The notes under the pieces are model-generated. The model ran no database searches and was not told the DNA's origin. It saw only the letters and a program-made list of their open reading frames with translations. From Onchidella celtica (taxonomy: Eukaryota > Mollusca > Gastropoda > Systellommatophora > Onchidiidae): a stretch of DNA of 64,000 nucleotides. Location: NCBI GenBank assembly GCA_963931925.1, contig OZ007569.1:23783162-23847161 (forward strand). Reading direction: 5' to 3'. Position numbers and translations under genes: made by a program. Of this stretch, positions 1 through 12,500 are shown piece after piece (within the stretch, counting starts at the first letter, position 1; every line of letters starts with the position of its first letter).

Positions 1-2002
1 ATTTGGCCAAGCTGCTCCAGCTGGCCCAAGTAAATTTTGCAGTTTTCATGCTTTTATAGGGTACGTTAGAAAAAAAATTCATTACTCGCTTATTTTTAAA
101 ATATTTTCCAATTCTATTTGGTGGAAATGTTTATAAATGAATGCTTTATGATATTCTGTGGTTGTAAAAACCGTTGTTTTCAGTATTGTGTGGGTATAAA
201 GTATTAATTTGTAAATTAGAATTGAAAGAAAAAAAAAAAATCATGGATACCCCATTCGCAGTACAGCTCGGCACGAAAGGCGAAAACGGGGATTGCCCGT
301 TCACCTGGAGAAATGAGTTAAATTCTTACTAGCCTCTGCAGAGGGCCACACTTTGCCCCAGGTCCCACCCCCAGTTCAACCTTGTAAGCATGGTACAAAT
401 TATCATAATTATGTACAGAAACAATGTGGTTTCCTGGAAAATTGTCCGTAATTTCCCATGCCTGCTGATATCTCATGTAATGATAAGCCAGGTCTTTTCA
501 GAATCTCATAAAATGCGTGCGAACAATTTCGGTTTTCAAAAACTGTTAGAATGAAAACATACAGTATCCAGGTGCAGTCTCAACAGTCATTCCTGGGAAA
601 TCCTTTCAATTCTTTTGTATGAAAATTTAATCATGATCAGACTGCCAACTTATAAAAACGTCAGCCTCTTGCACAACACTACCTTTGCTTCCTGCAAGAG
701 GTTTACATACTGGCATAAAAGCAAAGTATCTCTACAGGTTAAGCATGAACAGTCAAACCCTTAATAGATATAACCCCCCCCCCTCCCACACGCACACACA
801 CACACACACAGTTAACCCTTACATCATACAAGCTTTACAGTCTTGCAATATTTATTCTTTGTTTTATGGTTGAAAGGACATACATTGGACAAAATTAGAT
901 TCAGGCATTTTTGCATGGTCAGAACTTATAATGGAACTCTTCCCTCCAAATGCATCCAATCCAAGTGTGTAAATTTAATTTTAACCTATGTTAAACTATA
1001 ATTAATAAGTTATTATATTTTGAATTTTTGGCAAAAGAGTTCCGAGTATCCTGACCACCCATTCATTCCCTAACCCAAAAACCTTTTAAATCCCTGATCC
1101 TCTTCTTATCCCCAACCCTACCCCATGATATAACCCTTTCAGATAAAGAAATGAAAATGTTACAGGTCTGCAACGAATAGTAAGAATTCAAAGTGGTCGG
1201 GATGTACTAACTCATTCCATTAGTCTGTTTAGCTACTCTACACTAGATAGAATCTAACTTACACTCATATAGAGGCTATGTGCATCTTTATAAATGTCAG
1301 TTCTTTTTGTCTGTCTGTCTGTGTGCAAGTAGGCCTATAGGCCCATTGCGGATATATCGGCCATTTTGGTTGTCAGGACCGACGCCTCACCATGGCGACT
1401 GTAGCATTGATTTTGATTCATTAGGTGATTTGCATTGCGAGCGAACCAATCAGCGGTGAACTAAAAAAAAGTTTACTACACTAAACAATGACACGAGTGT
1501 TCACGCACATGGGAGACGTTCGGTCAATTCTTTCACTTCCATTCCTTTGTTTACATTATTGGATGGAAGGGAATCTGACCAGCTTGGGTCCATCCTTTCC
1601 ACCCCGGACATAACAGTCAACTGCAATGCAACCAGCAGGCATTTTAACCGCTTATTTATATATATCTCGAAGTTACACTTGTCAGCTGATCCACCCGCCA
1701 TTTTACTTCTAGGTGTCGAAAGTACAACAAAAACACTGCGATGTCATTCGTAATGGGCCCAACAGGATGCACAGGTTTAGTTTTTTCCTTTTCTCAACAG
1801 GTTAGATCTAGCTGTAAATCAGTTTTAAATGAGCACTTTTAATGTCATAATTACTAAATTAGGCCCTACGCCTACACAGTATCACTGCAATCTATTACAA
1901 CCCCCACAATTTTTGGTCCCCAGAGAGTGTAGTGGGTGTATGGATTGTATGAGGACTAATGTTATTATTTGATTAACACTGAAAACCCAGGTTGTGAATG
2001 TT
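1..2002. other. Upstream region, no confirmed gene
   Basis: No gene can be confirmed here. A CA microsatellite lies at 788-810. Around 1428-1455 an ATTTGCAT octamer and CCAATCAG box lie close together, promoter-like but unproven. A minus-strand frame of 66 codons starting MAGGSADK at 1701 has no clear splice partner. A possible exon edge (CAA before GTAAAT) lies at 29/30. Confidence 0.35.
788..810. repeat. CA microsatellite
   Basis: Short run of CA repeats with one interruption, next to a C-rich stretch. Confidence 0.9.
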
Positions 2003-2010
2003 ATCTAAAC

Positions 2011-2267
2011 GGAAGGAATTCCGTATGAGATCCGCACTGTTGCCGACAAAGCGCCAAAGACCAGAAACTAACACAACTACCCCAGCCCCTTTTCGCCTGA
2101 GTAGTCAATCTGACTACCGCCCATTGATACAAACTGACTAGACCCTCACGCCCCCAACATTGCTTTTTTTCCAATGACAATTGGATAAACTAACAAAATT
2201 AATAAGTACCGAAAAAATATATAGGGTTTTTTATCAAAAAGTGCGGATCTCGTAAGGAATTCCTCCC
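2011..2267. mobile_element. 257-bp MITE with 8-bp target duplication
   Basis: Inverted ends start GGAAGGAATTCCGTATGAGA on the left and GGGAGGAATTCCTTACGAGA on the complement of the right end. The match extends through GATCCGCACT to about 28 bp. The element is flanked by perfect direct repeats ATCTAAAC at 2003-2010 and 2268-2275. There is no coding capacity. An 8-bp duplication fits hAT-like or P-like transposases; the family is not identified. Confidence 0.9.
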
Positions 2268-2474
2268 ATCTAAACTACCTCTTGCATTAGTTTCCAAAGA
2301 AAGAAAAAGGTAAAAATAAATGATCCATCAACATTCCTCAGCACTGCTTAGATATAGAGTGCTCTTTGCAGTTTCTTGCTGTAAATCGAAATGCAGGCTC
2401 GAACAATAGTAATTGCACTTAGATCTATTTTCTTTGCAGGGGACGCACGTTTTAGAATAGAAAGTTTAACTTAC

Positions 2475-2627
2475 TTTGAATTTGTAGATCACTCGTGTGG
2501 CTGTGGAATAGTCAGCAAGGAGGTTTGCCAGCTTCTGAATAAATCTCGGAAGATCAATGCCTTCTCTCTGAGGCAGAACTGTGACCGACACAAGGAACAT
2601 TTTAATGTTTTTCGGAAAAGTGGACAT
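2475..2627 (-). CDS. First coding exon of an unidentified gene, divergent from UNC79
   Basis: Read on the minus strand, an ATG at 2627 opens 51 codons, beginning MSTFPKNIKMFLVSVTVLPQ and ending TRVIYKFK, directly followed by a perfect GTAAGT donor (plus-strand acttac at 2469-2474) in phase 0. Composition is coding-like: mixed hydrophobic and charged residues, an amphipathic stretch LPRFIQKLANLLADY, and GC content above its surroundings. I do not recognise the protein. Later exons would lie below 2469 or beyond the left edge and I could not place them with confidence. Being head-to-head with UNC79, the two genes may share the region between 2.6 and 6.5 kb for their promoters (inference). Confidence 0.6.
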
Positions 2628-4511
2628 GTTTTTAGTTGATGTCAGATCTGTTTGTTCTCTACCGGAAAATATGCAGCGGTTGTCGCCGACAGTTTTGCCC
2701 CTGAGAATTTTCCGTTGCCTGAGTTACTTGCTCCAAAACCCAGCAGTTCGTAGATGAGTTGAGCATCTGCACCACGGATTCCGCTAGGTGTGCCAGATAT
2801 TTCACAGGTCGAACCACCCGTTCAAATGGAAATAATATTACTTTGTGCCAATATAATATGATTATTCGCGTATTCGCTATTGCAGATGCAGTAAAAATAT
2901 TATGGATACAACATGTTTTTTTAAAAAAAAACAGCGTTTTATCTGATATTCCTTGAACTAAAAATAACTACTAAGCCTAAGGCCCACTTGGCAAATAATG
3001 TAATGAACGCACCAAAATAATGTTCCCTATCCCTAACACTATTTTGGCAATAGTTGTTAACGAGCTTTTACAGTTTTCTTTTTCGTCTTAGTGGTTTTGG
3101 GGGAGGGTGGGGTGAAATAATAATAATATTAATAAACATGTAAATCAACGGCCCTAGAACTGTAGTTGGTAGTAAAACGAATGCTAGGATAAGAACACAA
3201 CACGGACATCAATACCCAGACTAGTGTTGTAATATGACTGATTCCACGAAGAAGTCTAGGGCTCAGGTTCTGTGTCAGAACACCTTTTGTCACGCAAAGT
3301 TAATTTGACCAACGTCCCCATCAAATAAGCATCTAAATGATCCATCACCCCCATTGTGTGACAGAGACATGCTCTTGACCACTTCTCTCTGAATGATCTT
3401 GGAATAATATTTTAGGATATGCCCGTCAGTGTGACTGCAGACCAACAATTGTTTTAGATCACCGCTATAATCACAGGAGCCTTCTGTGTAAGGATACCCC
3501 CTAATAAAACATGTATACGGACCAATCTGGTGATTTCCCGCGACACGTTCCAATTCTCAATAGCAGTTTCCGTGCCCTAAGAACATAAGAATAATTGCAA
3601 ATTTAATGGATAAAAATAATCGTACAAATAGCATTACTACCTCTAACAGTTTCTCAATTTGTGATTCTAGGTAAAAAATCTAGAATAATTTAGATAAATT
3701 ATATACCACATGTATGAAATGGTTAAATTTAGTATCTCAAATTTGAAAGATATTTAATATAAAAAGCAGAATGAGAAATTAAACCCATATTTATTTTATT
3801 ATATTTGGTTTTCAACCCAGTAAGAACCTCAAACTGCATCCTTACTCATTTTGAACTTATGGGGATCTTAGGTTACCCGTAGTCTTGCCCCTAAAGATTG
3901 TGATATATTGTGTGGCACGTCATATAGTTAATTTCTTAAACATTAGTTTTCATATATGAATGCCTTTCCATGCTTTCAACACCTTTTGCGCCAGTTATTT
4001 TCAAATTGGAATCTACATTGACGTGCCTACTATTGTTACACCCCTACATGCAGTAATATGGGTCTGGCCCACTAATTCATGGGATGATGGAGAAATTATA
4101 AACAATGGTGGTGAGTAGTAGGATAGATCTGTAGAATCCGCTGTGAGCAATGTTAAAATGTAGGCTGCAAATAATATTTCACGAGAGACGGCAGAATATT
4201 CTGTGTGAAGCTAGATCTGCTATGCATTAATATAGATCCAAACATATAGGCCTACCCTCCTTTCCCATGCAATATTAATTTTATGAAGTGAAAATTCCGG
4301 CCCCGCAAGCAAGCATAACGGTATGCACCGTAATGTAGCTTCTAGATGATGAAAATTACCAGATTTTCGACTGTTAACGTTTTGACAGGGGAGCACTTAT
4401 GTGGGCATACATGGCATAATTATTTCTGCAAATATAAGATGTCGCAGAAGTGATAGATTTTCAAGGCTACGAGGTTTTTGCCTATGATTTATATTGTAGG
4501 TAAACATAACA

Positions 4512-4563
4512 AGATCTAGAATCTAGATCTAGATCTAGTTTAGATCTAGATCTAGATAGATCT
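4512..4563. repeat. TCTAGA/AGATCT palindromic simple repeat
   Basis: About 50 bp made almost only of overlapping AGATCTAG units. Each unit is its own reverse complement, so the array can fold on itself. Confidence 0.9.
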
Positions 4564-5404
4564 CTGTGGTCAAATAGAGATAAAGTGAAGGCCACCAAAG
4601 CTTTTTCTTATTAAACAAAACAGTCAGGCAGGGTCGTCAAAGAAGACAAACCCTTGTTAAATAATTTACCAATAATAGCTAGTCTGCCCACAAACTAAGT
4701 TATACATGCTATTGGTTCCCTTGGATCTTGTAATCACTTTATTTAATATCAGAATGAGCAGCAATTTTACAGCAGTCTGGAGCTGGAGAGAACAAGACTA
4801 ATACATGTACGTCTGGAATAGCAGGCTAGACATTGATAGCGTTCCCTAAGATGGCAGAAACCCTAAAATTAAAAAAATCGGTTTTTATATATTCAGCTAC
4901 TTATACAGAGCTGTGCCGAATGATCTTCGTTATAAATTAAGACTCCTAGCCAGAAAGATAATCGAATCTAGCAAACTCTCTAAAATTCATCTTAACTAGA
5001 GTCTATAGACCAGTTGTACTAAACTAAAACAGTTTTTCGCTTCTCCTAAAAAGTAGCCAAAATACAGTTTTAGGGAATGGTGATGACATAAGCTGCTGTG
5101 TATTGTGCGACAGGAATCTCTAAGGATTCACATCAAAAGATTTCTAAGATGGCGACTTCAAAGCAGCTAAAACAGTGTCAGTATGAACTGACATCAACAA
5201 AGAGAACGCATTCGTAGCCTACTAATTACTATGCAAACAGTTTAGTCCTGTACACCAGCCAGAACTGGGCCCTTGGCAACAGATTAACTTTCAGCCTTAG
5301 GGCTACAGACTTGCAGGACTGGGCCATCATTTTGTCAGAAGATTCAAGGCACCCGCGAGTTTGTCATTCTTACAACTTCCAAAGTTGTTATCGCCATACA
5401 TTCC

Positions 5405-5475
5405 TAGCCAGCAACCCTTCAGAAATGTAATTCGTAGGATTGATGTCAAGTTTGCTCATAGGAATAACATCATTC
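5405..5475 (-). repeat. Dispersed repeat family A, copy 1
   Basis: The reverse complement carries the shared core (ATGAGCAAACTTGACATCAA ... CCTACG, then GGGTTGCTGGCTAGG) seen again at 31.3, 33.4 and 43.6 kb. Confidence 0.6.
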
Positions 5476-5774
5476 CTTCGTAGATTCGCTTGTTACAACA
5501 TCGTGCCAATGCTGGTGTGACTTAGGGAATGCGCTGCAATGGTAATCCTACAGTCCTACAGAAATATAATTATGTCAGATGACATTGGGGTACTGGCTGG
5601 GTTTACAACCTGTCATAGATGGAAACAATAAAAGTTGCATGAGGTGAAATGGAATATTGACCAAAAAGCGAAGAAAGTTCACATGTGACCATTTTTGAGA
5701 TAGAAGACTTTGAAAATTTGACCATTTTTTACCTTAACTGCAACTTTCAAGCCACATTTCAACTATTACAGGCA

Positions 5775-6200
5775 ACTGTTTCGGTGGTCTAGAGGCAAGG
5801 TACTCGCCTCTCATGACAAAGGTACTGGGTTCGATATGCGGTCGGCACAGGCATGTTGAAATTTTGGGACTTTTCTCATATTTTCCTGTCCCTGATCCTG
5901 TGCTAGGTAGGATCGAGCACCTAGTCTTCTCGGATAAGGATGAAAAACTCGGAGGGCCCATGTGCAGAATACCCATGTTAAAGACACCTTGGCAGTCGGA
6001 AATCGAGGAGAATAGGCTGAACAGGCCGCTGCCCGAGCAAAATTTATGAAGATTCATCCTTACCACTCACACTCACACACACACACACACACACTCCACC
6101 CCCACCCATGTGCTGCACTGTGGCGATGACATGTCTAGTTGTAACTGGGCTGCAATGACACCACTAAGGCAACTTTCCCAAATGGGATTAAAGAAGTATA
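5775..6200 (+). mobile_element. tRNA-derived SINE
   Basis: The 5' part (5778-5852) has RNA polymerase III promoter boxes: an A-box around GTGGTCTAGAGG and a B-box GGGTTCGATAT about 40 bp later. The body contains TCTCGGATAAGGATG and GTTAAAGACACCTTGGCA, motifs like the conserved central domains of widespread invertebrate SINEs (recalled, not searched). An AC microsatellite (6065-6095) and an A-rich tail follow. The tRNA-like head is too degenerate for a working tRNA. It lies just upstream of UNC79 exon 1. Confidence 0.8.
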
Positions 6201-6486
6201 CAAAACACAAACAAAATACAAAAGAAATTTTCATCACACTGTTCGTCTGACTTTGATACCTGTTGTCATGGATTTACATCACAATGACCTAGTTTCTTTG
6301 AAGGCTAATACTATAAGTTCTAATCATGATCCTATGGTTCAGATCAAAGTGCAGCTTTATTCCATTTGTGTGGGATGGGTACAAATGAGTAGACGAACTT
6401 GAAAATATGAAATTTGTATGACCGTGATATGTTTCTTAGATGTCTAGTTTTTCTATCTCTGTATCTGTCTGGAATTTGTTTTTCAG

Positions 6487-6571
6487 GCAAAGAATAGAGA
6501 TGAAGCAGGCCAGATCCAAAGATAGCGACAGATAATTACAGTTCTCACAATGGCTACAAGAGCAGCCACGT
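6487..6571 (+). CDS. UNC79: UNC79 exon 1 (first coding exon, with 5' UTR)
   Basis: The exon follows a tttttcag acceptor ending at 6486, so at least one non-coding exon lies upstream. Bases 6487-6549 are 5' UTR and coding starts at the ATG at 6550. The donor is GTAAGT at 6572. It codes residues 1-7 and ends in phase 1. An in-frame stop at 6523-6525 supports this start. Confidence 0.88.
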
Positions 6572-9500
6572 GTAAGTGTAATTATGCTTTGGATATATTA
6601 TAATAATAACAACTATGGAAAATTTGGCCTTCAAGTTCTATTTTCTTTTTATTTGCAGCCAGCAGTGTGAGTCAAAATTTGGATGTGCAAGGAGAAATTT
6701 CAAACCATGTCGTAGATACAGCAAAATTAAGTTATTAAATATTTCATTTTCAGTATTGTTGTCAAAAAGTTTCTCTAAATACTTCTCCATAGTGCAACAA
6801 ATATGTACAGTGTCATTCTATCCTTCACCTTATGTCGAACCAATTTAAATTTAATAGCACCAGTATAGAGCATTTTTCACCTGTAAAAGAATAATCATGT
6901 CTGATATAACTTACTATTTAAAGTTATCTTTTATCAGTTTAAAAAGGCACTACCAAAGAGCATTTGCAAAATATTTTCAAACTGACATGTATTTATATTA
7001 TGTAATAAATGGTCTTGATGATTCCATTTCAGTTACCTCAAAAATCCGCAATTTGAAGGAATACCATTACAAGATCACCAGTAATATTGCTCCACTTCCT
7101 ACTGGAGTTGATATTGCAAACACCTTGAAGTATTTTTCTCAGACACTTCTGTGGTGAGTTTACCTGTTTGGTAGAGAAGAGCGACGTGTTTCTGCTAAAA
7201 TCTCATTGGACAATATTATTTATATTTTTTGTTAAACTATTAAATAGATCAATTGGCTCAAGTAATGGAAATCAGAATTTCATTATCTTTTCATTTTCAG
7301 TAGGCCCACTAAGACATGAAATATGAGCATTGTTTATTCAGTTGAAAGCAGAATATTGCCTAAGTAGGCTGTCTTTGCAGATGGTGAAGTTGGTATTGAG
7401 ACTGCTCCTTACAAATTTATTTGTCGTCTGGAAGACGCTTTGAATTGTGATGCATCACAAAAGGTTACTTGGTCATTAAAGTTTCAAACTTTACAGTGTC
7501 TTGAAGGATGTCCCAAATATACCTATTGAGAGTTATGGGCTGCGTCAAAGAGACAGTGTACGGCAGTCTATATTCCCGACATTAAATTACTCAGACTTGT
7601 ATGAAGCTGTGCTGAGCATTCTTGATTTGATCCCCATAGTACAGATTGGACAATTAGGTAAGTACTACCTCGGGATTCACCAATATCAATCATTCATCAT
7701 TGGAATATGTTGCAAAATCATTCATAACACTTTGTGAAATACAGAAAACTGAGTCAAAAACGCCATCTTTATTGTAAATTTTTATTCTAGTGACTCTTGG
7801 AGACAATTTTAACATTTATTTTGTGGTCTTAAAAAGATTTCCAGTGGGAGGTGTTTAGTTATCAGTTTTTCACATTAGACTTTCTAGGTTTAACTTGTCT
7901 CGGAGTGATCTTCAGATTGGCTGCCATAGTCTCCTGATTTATCTGCAAACAAGATATAAATGCATAAATTTATTGTAGGTTAGTGCATATTGAAAATTCC
8001 ATGCCAAAATATTCAATGGTTATGGAAATATGTTTTCTTTTGAAACAGTACATGCCATTTGAAACAGCAGCTTTCTGTTTTGGACCACTGGAAGCAAATA
8101 AAATCCATGAGGCAATGGCAGTTCTAGCAAGACTAGGTTATGAAAAGTCTCAAATTTGTAAGACTGGGACACCTTTATGGAAAGTACTGAAAATGTCTCA
8201 GATATCTTGTCCTGGGTTCTGTCTCATTACTGCGCAAGTCTGCCAAACACCTGAATTTAAAAAAAATGTTAACAAATACTGAATCTGAGAAGCAGTTAAT
8301 TTCTTAGTCTTTTCATATCATGCTTCTTAAAAGAGAATGAAGGTGAGTGAGTAGTTGTGACACACCTGTCTTTTGCACCTTTTTGTGTGCACCATTTGTC
8401 AGATAGAGCTAGCATTCTCTGGTCTTGCACAAACACAAAGTTGTCAGTCTGTAGTCATACATAAATGTTGGTGTAGATTTGAACATTTCACAAGGGGGGG
8501 GGGGGGGGTGGGAATTTAAAAGCAAAAAAAAAAAAAAAACTTTTAGAGTGACAAGAGATTTGTTCATTGATCAGATAAGAATCATTTGTGGTGGAGAGTA
8601 ATAGTTTGTGGTGTACTTGCCTGTATTTCTAGGTTTTAGCTGTTGTTATTGTTGTTATTATCGTTGGTTGTGACAAAATGTCACAGCAGCAAACTGGAAC
8701 TTACATGCTTATAATTTAACCAGGAAAGGCCAGTCATTTTTATGAGAGCGATGTCTCTGTGATATTGTCATGAAGTTTGGGGAATTATGTAAATGATATA
8801 ACAAGATATAGCAATACTTGAGTAGTTCTTTTGTTGTTGTTGTTGTTGTTTTGTGTTGCTACGGCACACAATAGAGTTGCTTTGTACTTAACCGGAAAGA
8901 CATTGATGGAACACTTAGAGAAAATATCTGACTTATTTGTAGTACAATTTATGTAATTTCATCAGAACAGTCAGAGCTAGCTGGTGCACAATAAGTAAAA
9001 GTTTGGACGATCAAGTATTGATTTATTGAAGTAAAGATTATTCTATGCCCACAGCTTTAGTTCACAGCCATGTATATAAAAGTAGCACTTTCCATTTGAA
9101 GCATGTTCATACATGTTTTACTTCTGAAATGTTATATCATACTTGTGATATTTGGTTGATTGATGTAGGATTTAAGTGCTTTTTTTTTTTTTTTTGCCCT
9201 GTTCATCTCTGCCATGAAATGCAAAACTTAAACATATTTTTAAATCCATTGTTTGGTTGTTTTCTCATGTCATCTTTTTTTTTCAATTGCCCAGAGTTTC
9301 ACCTTACCATCAGATCATCAAAAAATATCAAATTAAAAAAATCAGGTGCCATTAGCATGCATATATGTGAAGTATTCTCTGAAAAGTTCAAAGTAAGCGA
9401 GAAGGGATGAAGCAGTTCTGTTTTGGTTACTTCATGTACCTGTCAAATGTCTACATCAGACAGGACAACCTGTGGCCCACGGGCCAGATTGGGCCCACCA

Positions 9501-12500
9501 AGCAATTTTGTCTGGTCCCTGAAGTTGATTTAAACTTCACACCAGTTTCTGGGCTATAAAAAAAAATAGATATAATATAAATATTTAGACATGCACTCTT
9601 CCCCCCTTCACCAAAATCAAACAAAAATTTTCTTTAAAAATCAACGTCCAGATTAATAAAATCTACCATTTATAGAAGGACTTTGATTTGAGGTGAGAGT
9701 ATCTGACCCTACGTACCCTCACATTTTTTAGGTTTAGCCCTTACCAAGGTAAGGTTGCCTATTCCTGTTCTAGACTACCATTGCCTGGTCCACAAACGTA
9801 CAAAAACAAAACAAAAAATCTGGAGAATTGTATGAAGTTAACAATGACCAAGATGAAACAACAGGGAATGGAGGAATGAAGAAGTTAGAAACTGCTCTTC
9901 CTTGACTGAATGTCTTTTATTGTTGTTTTTTTTCTGCCTTTGCTCAGCATTGGGTGAAGCTGTCTTGAATGTTCTTGGTTGGCTGGTGCCATTTTTGGAA
10001 CATGATCTTCTGGATGCCCTACCCTACACTGTGGCCTCCACATTGGCCATATTTCCTCCCACACTTCACAAAGACACAATTGATCTACTCTGTACCAGTT
10101 TGCTGCCCATGACTTTGAGTAAGGAATGGTCATTTTTCACTTTACAATGATTTCGGCAGATTCACATAAAACATTAGCCTGAGGGCTGAATATTGCAGGT
10201 AAAGAAATGGAGCTGGTTGAGTCAAGGTCATATTTTTTATTAAGTAATGCTGAAATCTAGATGTCACATGTACATGTACAGTTAACTCTCTAGGTCCAGG
10301 GAGTAGAAAAGAAATAAATTTTGTGTTATGTGTGAAATTGATATTAATGTCAATTTCTCACTGTTCTTTCAAATTCATATGCATGCCCTTAGAAAAATCA
10401 CAGCAATATAGATAAGTAAAGTATGTGGCCCTGAAAGGTACTTCTCTTTGTTAAATAGTAATAATAATGTCTCATGTACGGCATTTTGGGCGATAGTGGG
10501 TTAAAATAGAAATCAGATATATGAGAAACAGTTAGCGGTCATAAATAGAAATGAAGTCCAGGATTTATATTGATATTTGTTTTTTTTCACTTCACTTTTA
10601 TCCCCAGGTTCTGAATCCGGAGAAGAACCAACCTATGCTAGCGAATCAGCAGCTGCAATAATAACTATGGTGTTTCAACATACAGAGAATGGAGGTAACG
10701 ATTGAGCATGCGAGTCTTTTTAGTGAAATTTGAAAGTGTATGGATGGTGAAAGCTACAAAGAGCCAATAAATTAAAAAGCCCAGGCTAAACTCAGGATAC
10801 ATAAGTATATATGAGTTATGGTATGTTTATGTAATGATGCATAAGATGGGCATACCATGCGTGTGTTCTCTAATTTTGTATGAAAGAGAGTTCCCCTGAC
10901 AGGATAATGAGGTGATTCTTATCCTATTTTTATAACTACAGCATAGTTAAGTTCACTGAATTATAGAATTTGTTCAGATTTGCTACCCTATGCTGTACCA
11001 ACCTAGCTTTTACTATTCCTTGGAATAGAGCTTAGCCATAAATGAATCAAGAAGGGCATGTTTGCTGTAGAAACAAAATCAATTAAAAGGCAAGCTGTTA
11101 TCATTTGCTGGTTAAGCCAAATATTGATTAAACATGAGACTGTCTTTAACCCTCACCCTGCGAAGGGCGGTATATGTTGACATCAACTTTCCATGCACTC
11201 ACTCTGCACGGGCGAACAAAGTCAGGAAGGTCAAGCTGACCAGGCAGCGGGCAAGCCGGATTTTCACGTTTTGGGTCACTGACCTCTTTGAGACGTAACT
11301 ACCATCTTATTGCTCACTGTATCTCTTCTAAATCAAAGGCATTGTGACAAGGACATGTTAACCAGTGAACCACTGGTTGGAATCACAAAGACTAAGCTTT
11401 CAAAGGCTCTCCCCACACTATCAAAAGATGTAACATTGACATGCGAAATTGTTGCTCAATAAATCTGCAATATTATCTCATTTTCTCACAAGCTGACCAT
11501 CATCTAGAGTTGTCTGTATCTAAGAACCAATCAGAAACAAGCTCTGAAACGATCTTTGCCCCAAATACAGACATTGGTTTAGTAGTATGTGTCAATCAGG
11601 ATGAAATCATTTGTGTAGGGCTTGGGAGGGCGTGGCTAGTTATCATGCTTCGTTCTCACGAAAACTACCACTAATCCATTATCAAGCGTGATAAAGCATA
11701 GCAGCGAATGTTTTCATACAGATCAATAAAAACTGAGCCATGTGGACAGTGGTAGTGTGGTCATCGTACTTCGGCAAGGGTTAGTGCGACCCAGGCATGA
11801 TCTCTGAGTAAGGTCACTGACCGGACAGCGGGCTTTGAGTGTCGGTCGCAGTGTGAGCGTTAAGATATCAGAGTCAAACTTGGGCAAAAAGAAAAAGTTG
11901 TATGTTGCGAAGCCCTGCGTGAGAAATAAAACCCAAATGATACAAAACAAACTAAAGAGAAGACAGAAAATACACAAAATTTTGACTTTGCTTATAGCCC
12001 TGCTGTGACCCCACAGTTTTTCTGTGGTTTTTATGCTTTTTCGTTAAGATATCAGCCCTGGCCCAGTTCTCAGCATGAAAGAAACTCTAGGATTATTTTG
12101 CAGTTCTACCTCTAGAGCTTGGAAATGTGATAGGTCATAAGTAATTAGCCGTATAAAGGTTGACAGTTGAAGTTTTTTGCCTTGCATGTGTATGGATTGT
12201 GGTATTTGAAAGGTTTAAACCAGTTGCATGTACATATGCCTTTGTATGGAAAAAATGATTTATAATGAGGCAATCAAGCTATTTGTCCTGAGTACTGGCT
12301 GAGAAAGCTGTTTTAGATATCAACCTACTGATTTTTTTTTATATCCATGTTACACTTCCAGCACTTTTTCCAATTATAATTTTTGTATTCACAGCATTCC
12401 ATTCACAAATCCTGGAATGTTTCATGAGTATGAAAAGGAATATCATCAAGGTTTGTAGACATTTCATGTTTTGTTAAGCCACTGTTCCTTATGTTTAGAT

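Larger units (their letters stand above)
2628..5774. other. Presumed intergenic / 5' region between divergent genes
   Basis: It should contain the 5' UTR of the minus-strand gene and the non-coding first exon(s) and promoter of UNC79, but I cannot place them. Several short AAGATGGCG-like motifs occur (for example around 4849 and 5150) and may be YY1-type sites or SINE/TE debris. No long coding frame is convincing. Confidence 0.4.
10695..12394. other. UNC79 intron 5
   Basis: It holds a TTAA-flanked element (11150-11859) followed directly by a family B repeat copy (11881-11945). Nothing else is supported. Confidence 0.7.

Noticed and set aside
1..29. Exon end (LAKLLQLAQ before GTAAAT) of a plus-strand gene
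   Set aside because: Only nine codons visible at the window edge; cannot be tested from this sequence.
245..304. Possible second exon of the divergent minus-strand gene (VNGQSPFSPF after a TCTCCAG acceptor)
   Set aside because: The phase fits, but the only donor (GTATCC) is weak and the coding length is too small to judge.
1501..1701. 66-codon minus-strand frame starting MAGGSADK
   Set aside because: Good start context but no clear splice donor, homology or link to the exon at 2475-2627.
5778..5852. tRNA gene
   Set aside because: It has A- and B-box-like motifs but no proper cloverleaf, and the following SINE body explains it.
5734..6066. 110-codon minus-strand frame
   Set aside because: Lies wholly within the SINE; chance frame in repeat sequence.
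7381..7486. Open stretch after a cag acceptor (GEVGIETAPYKFICRLED) as an extra UNC79 exon between exons 2 and 3
   Set aside because: Joining it to exon 2 creates a TGA at the junction, and exons 2 and 3 already fit directly in phase and in family sequence.
7983..8282. 99-codon open frame (FETAAFCFGPLEANKIHEAM) in intron 3
   Set aside because: Exons 3 and 4 join in phase without it. No donor or recognised domain. Possibly an old element fragment; cannot be supported as a gene.
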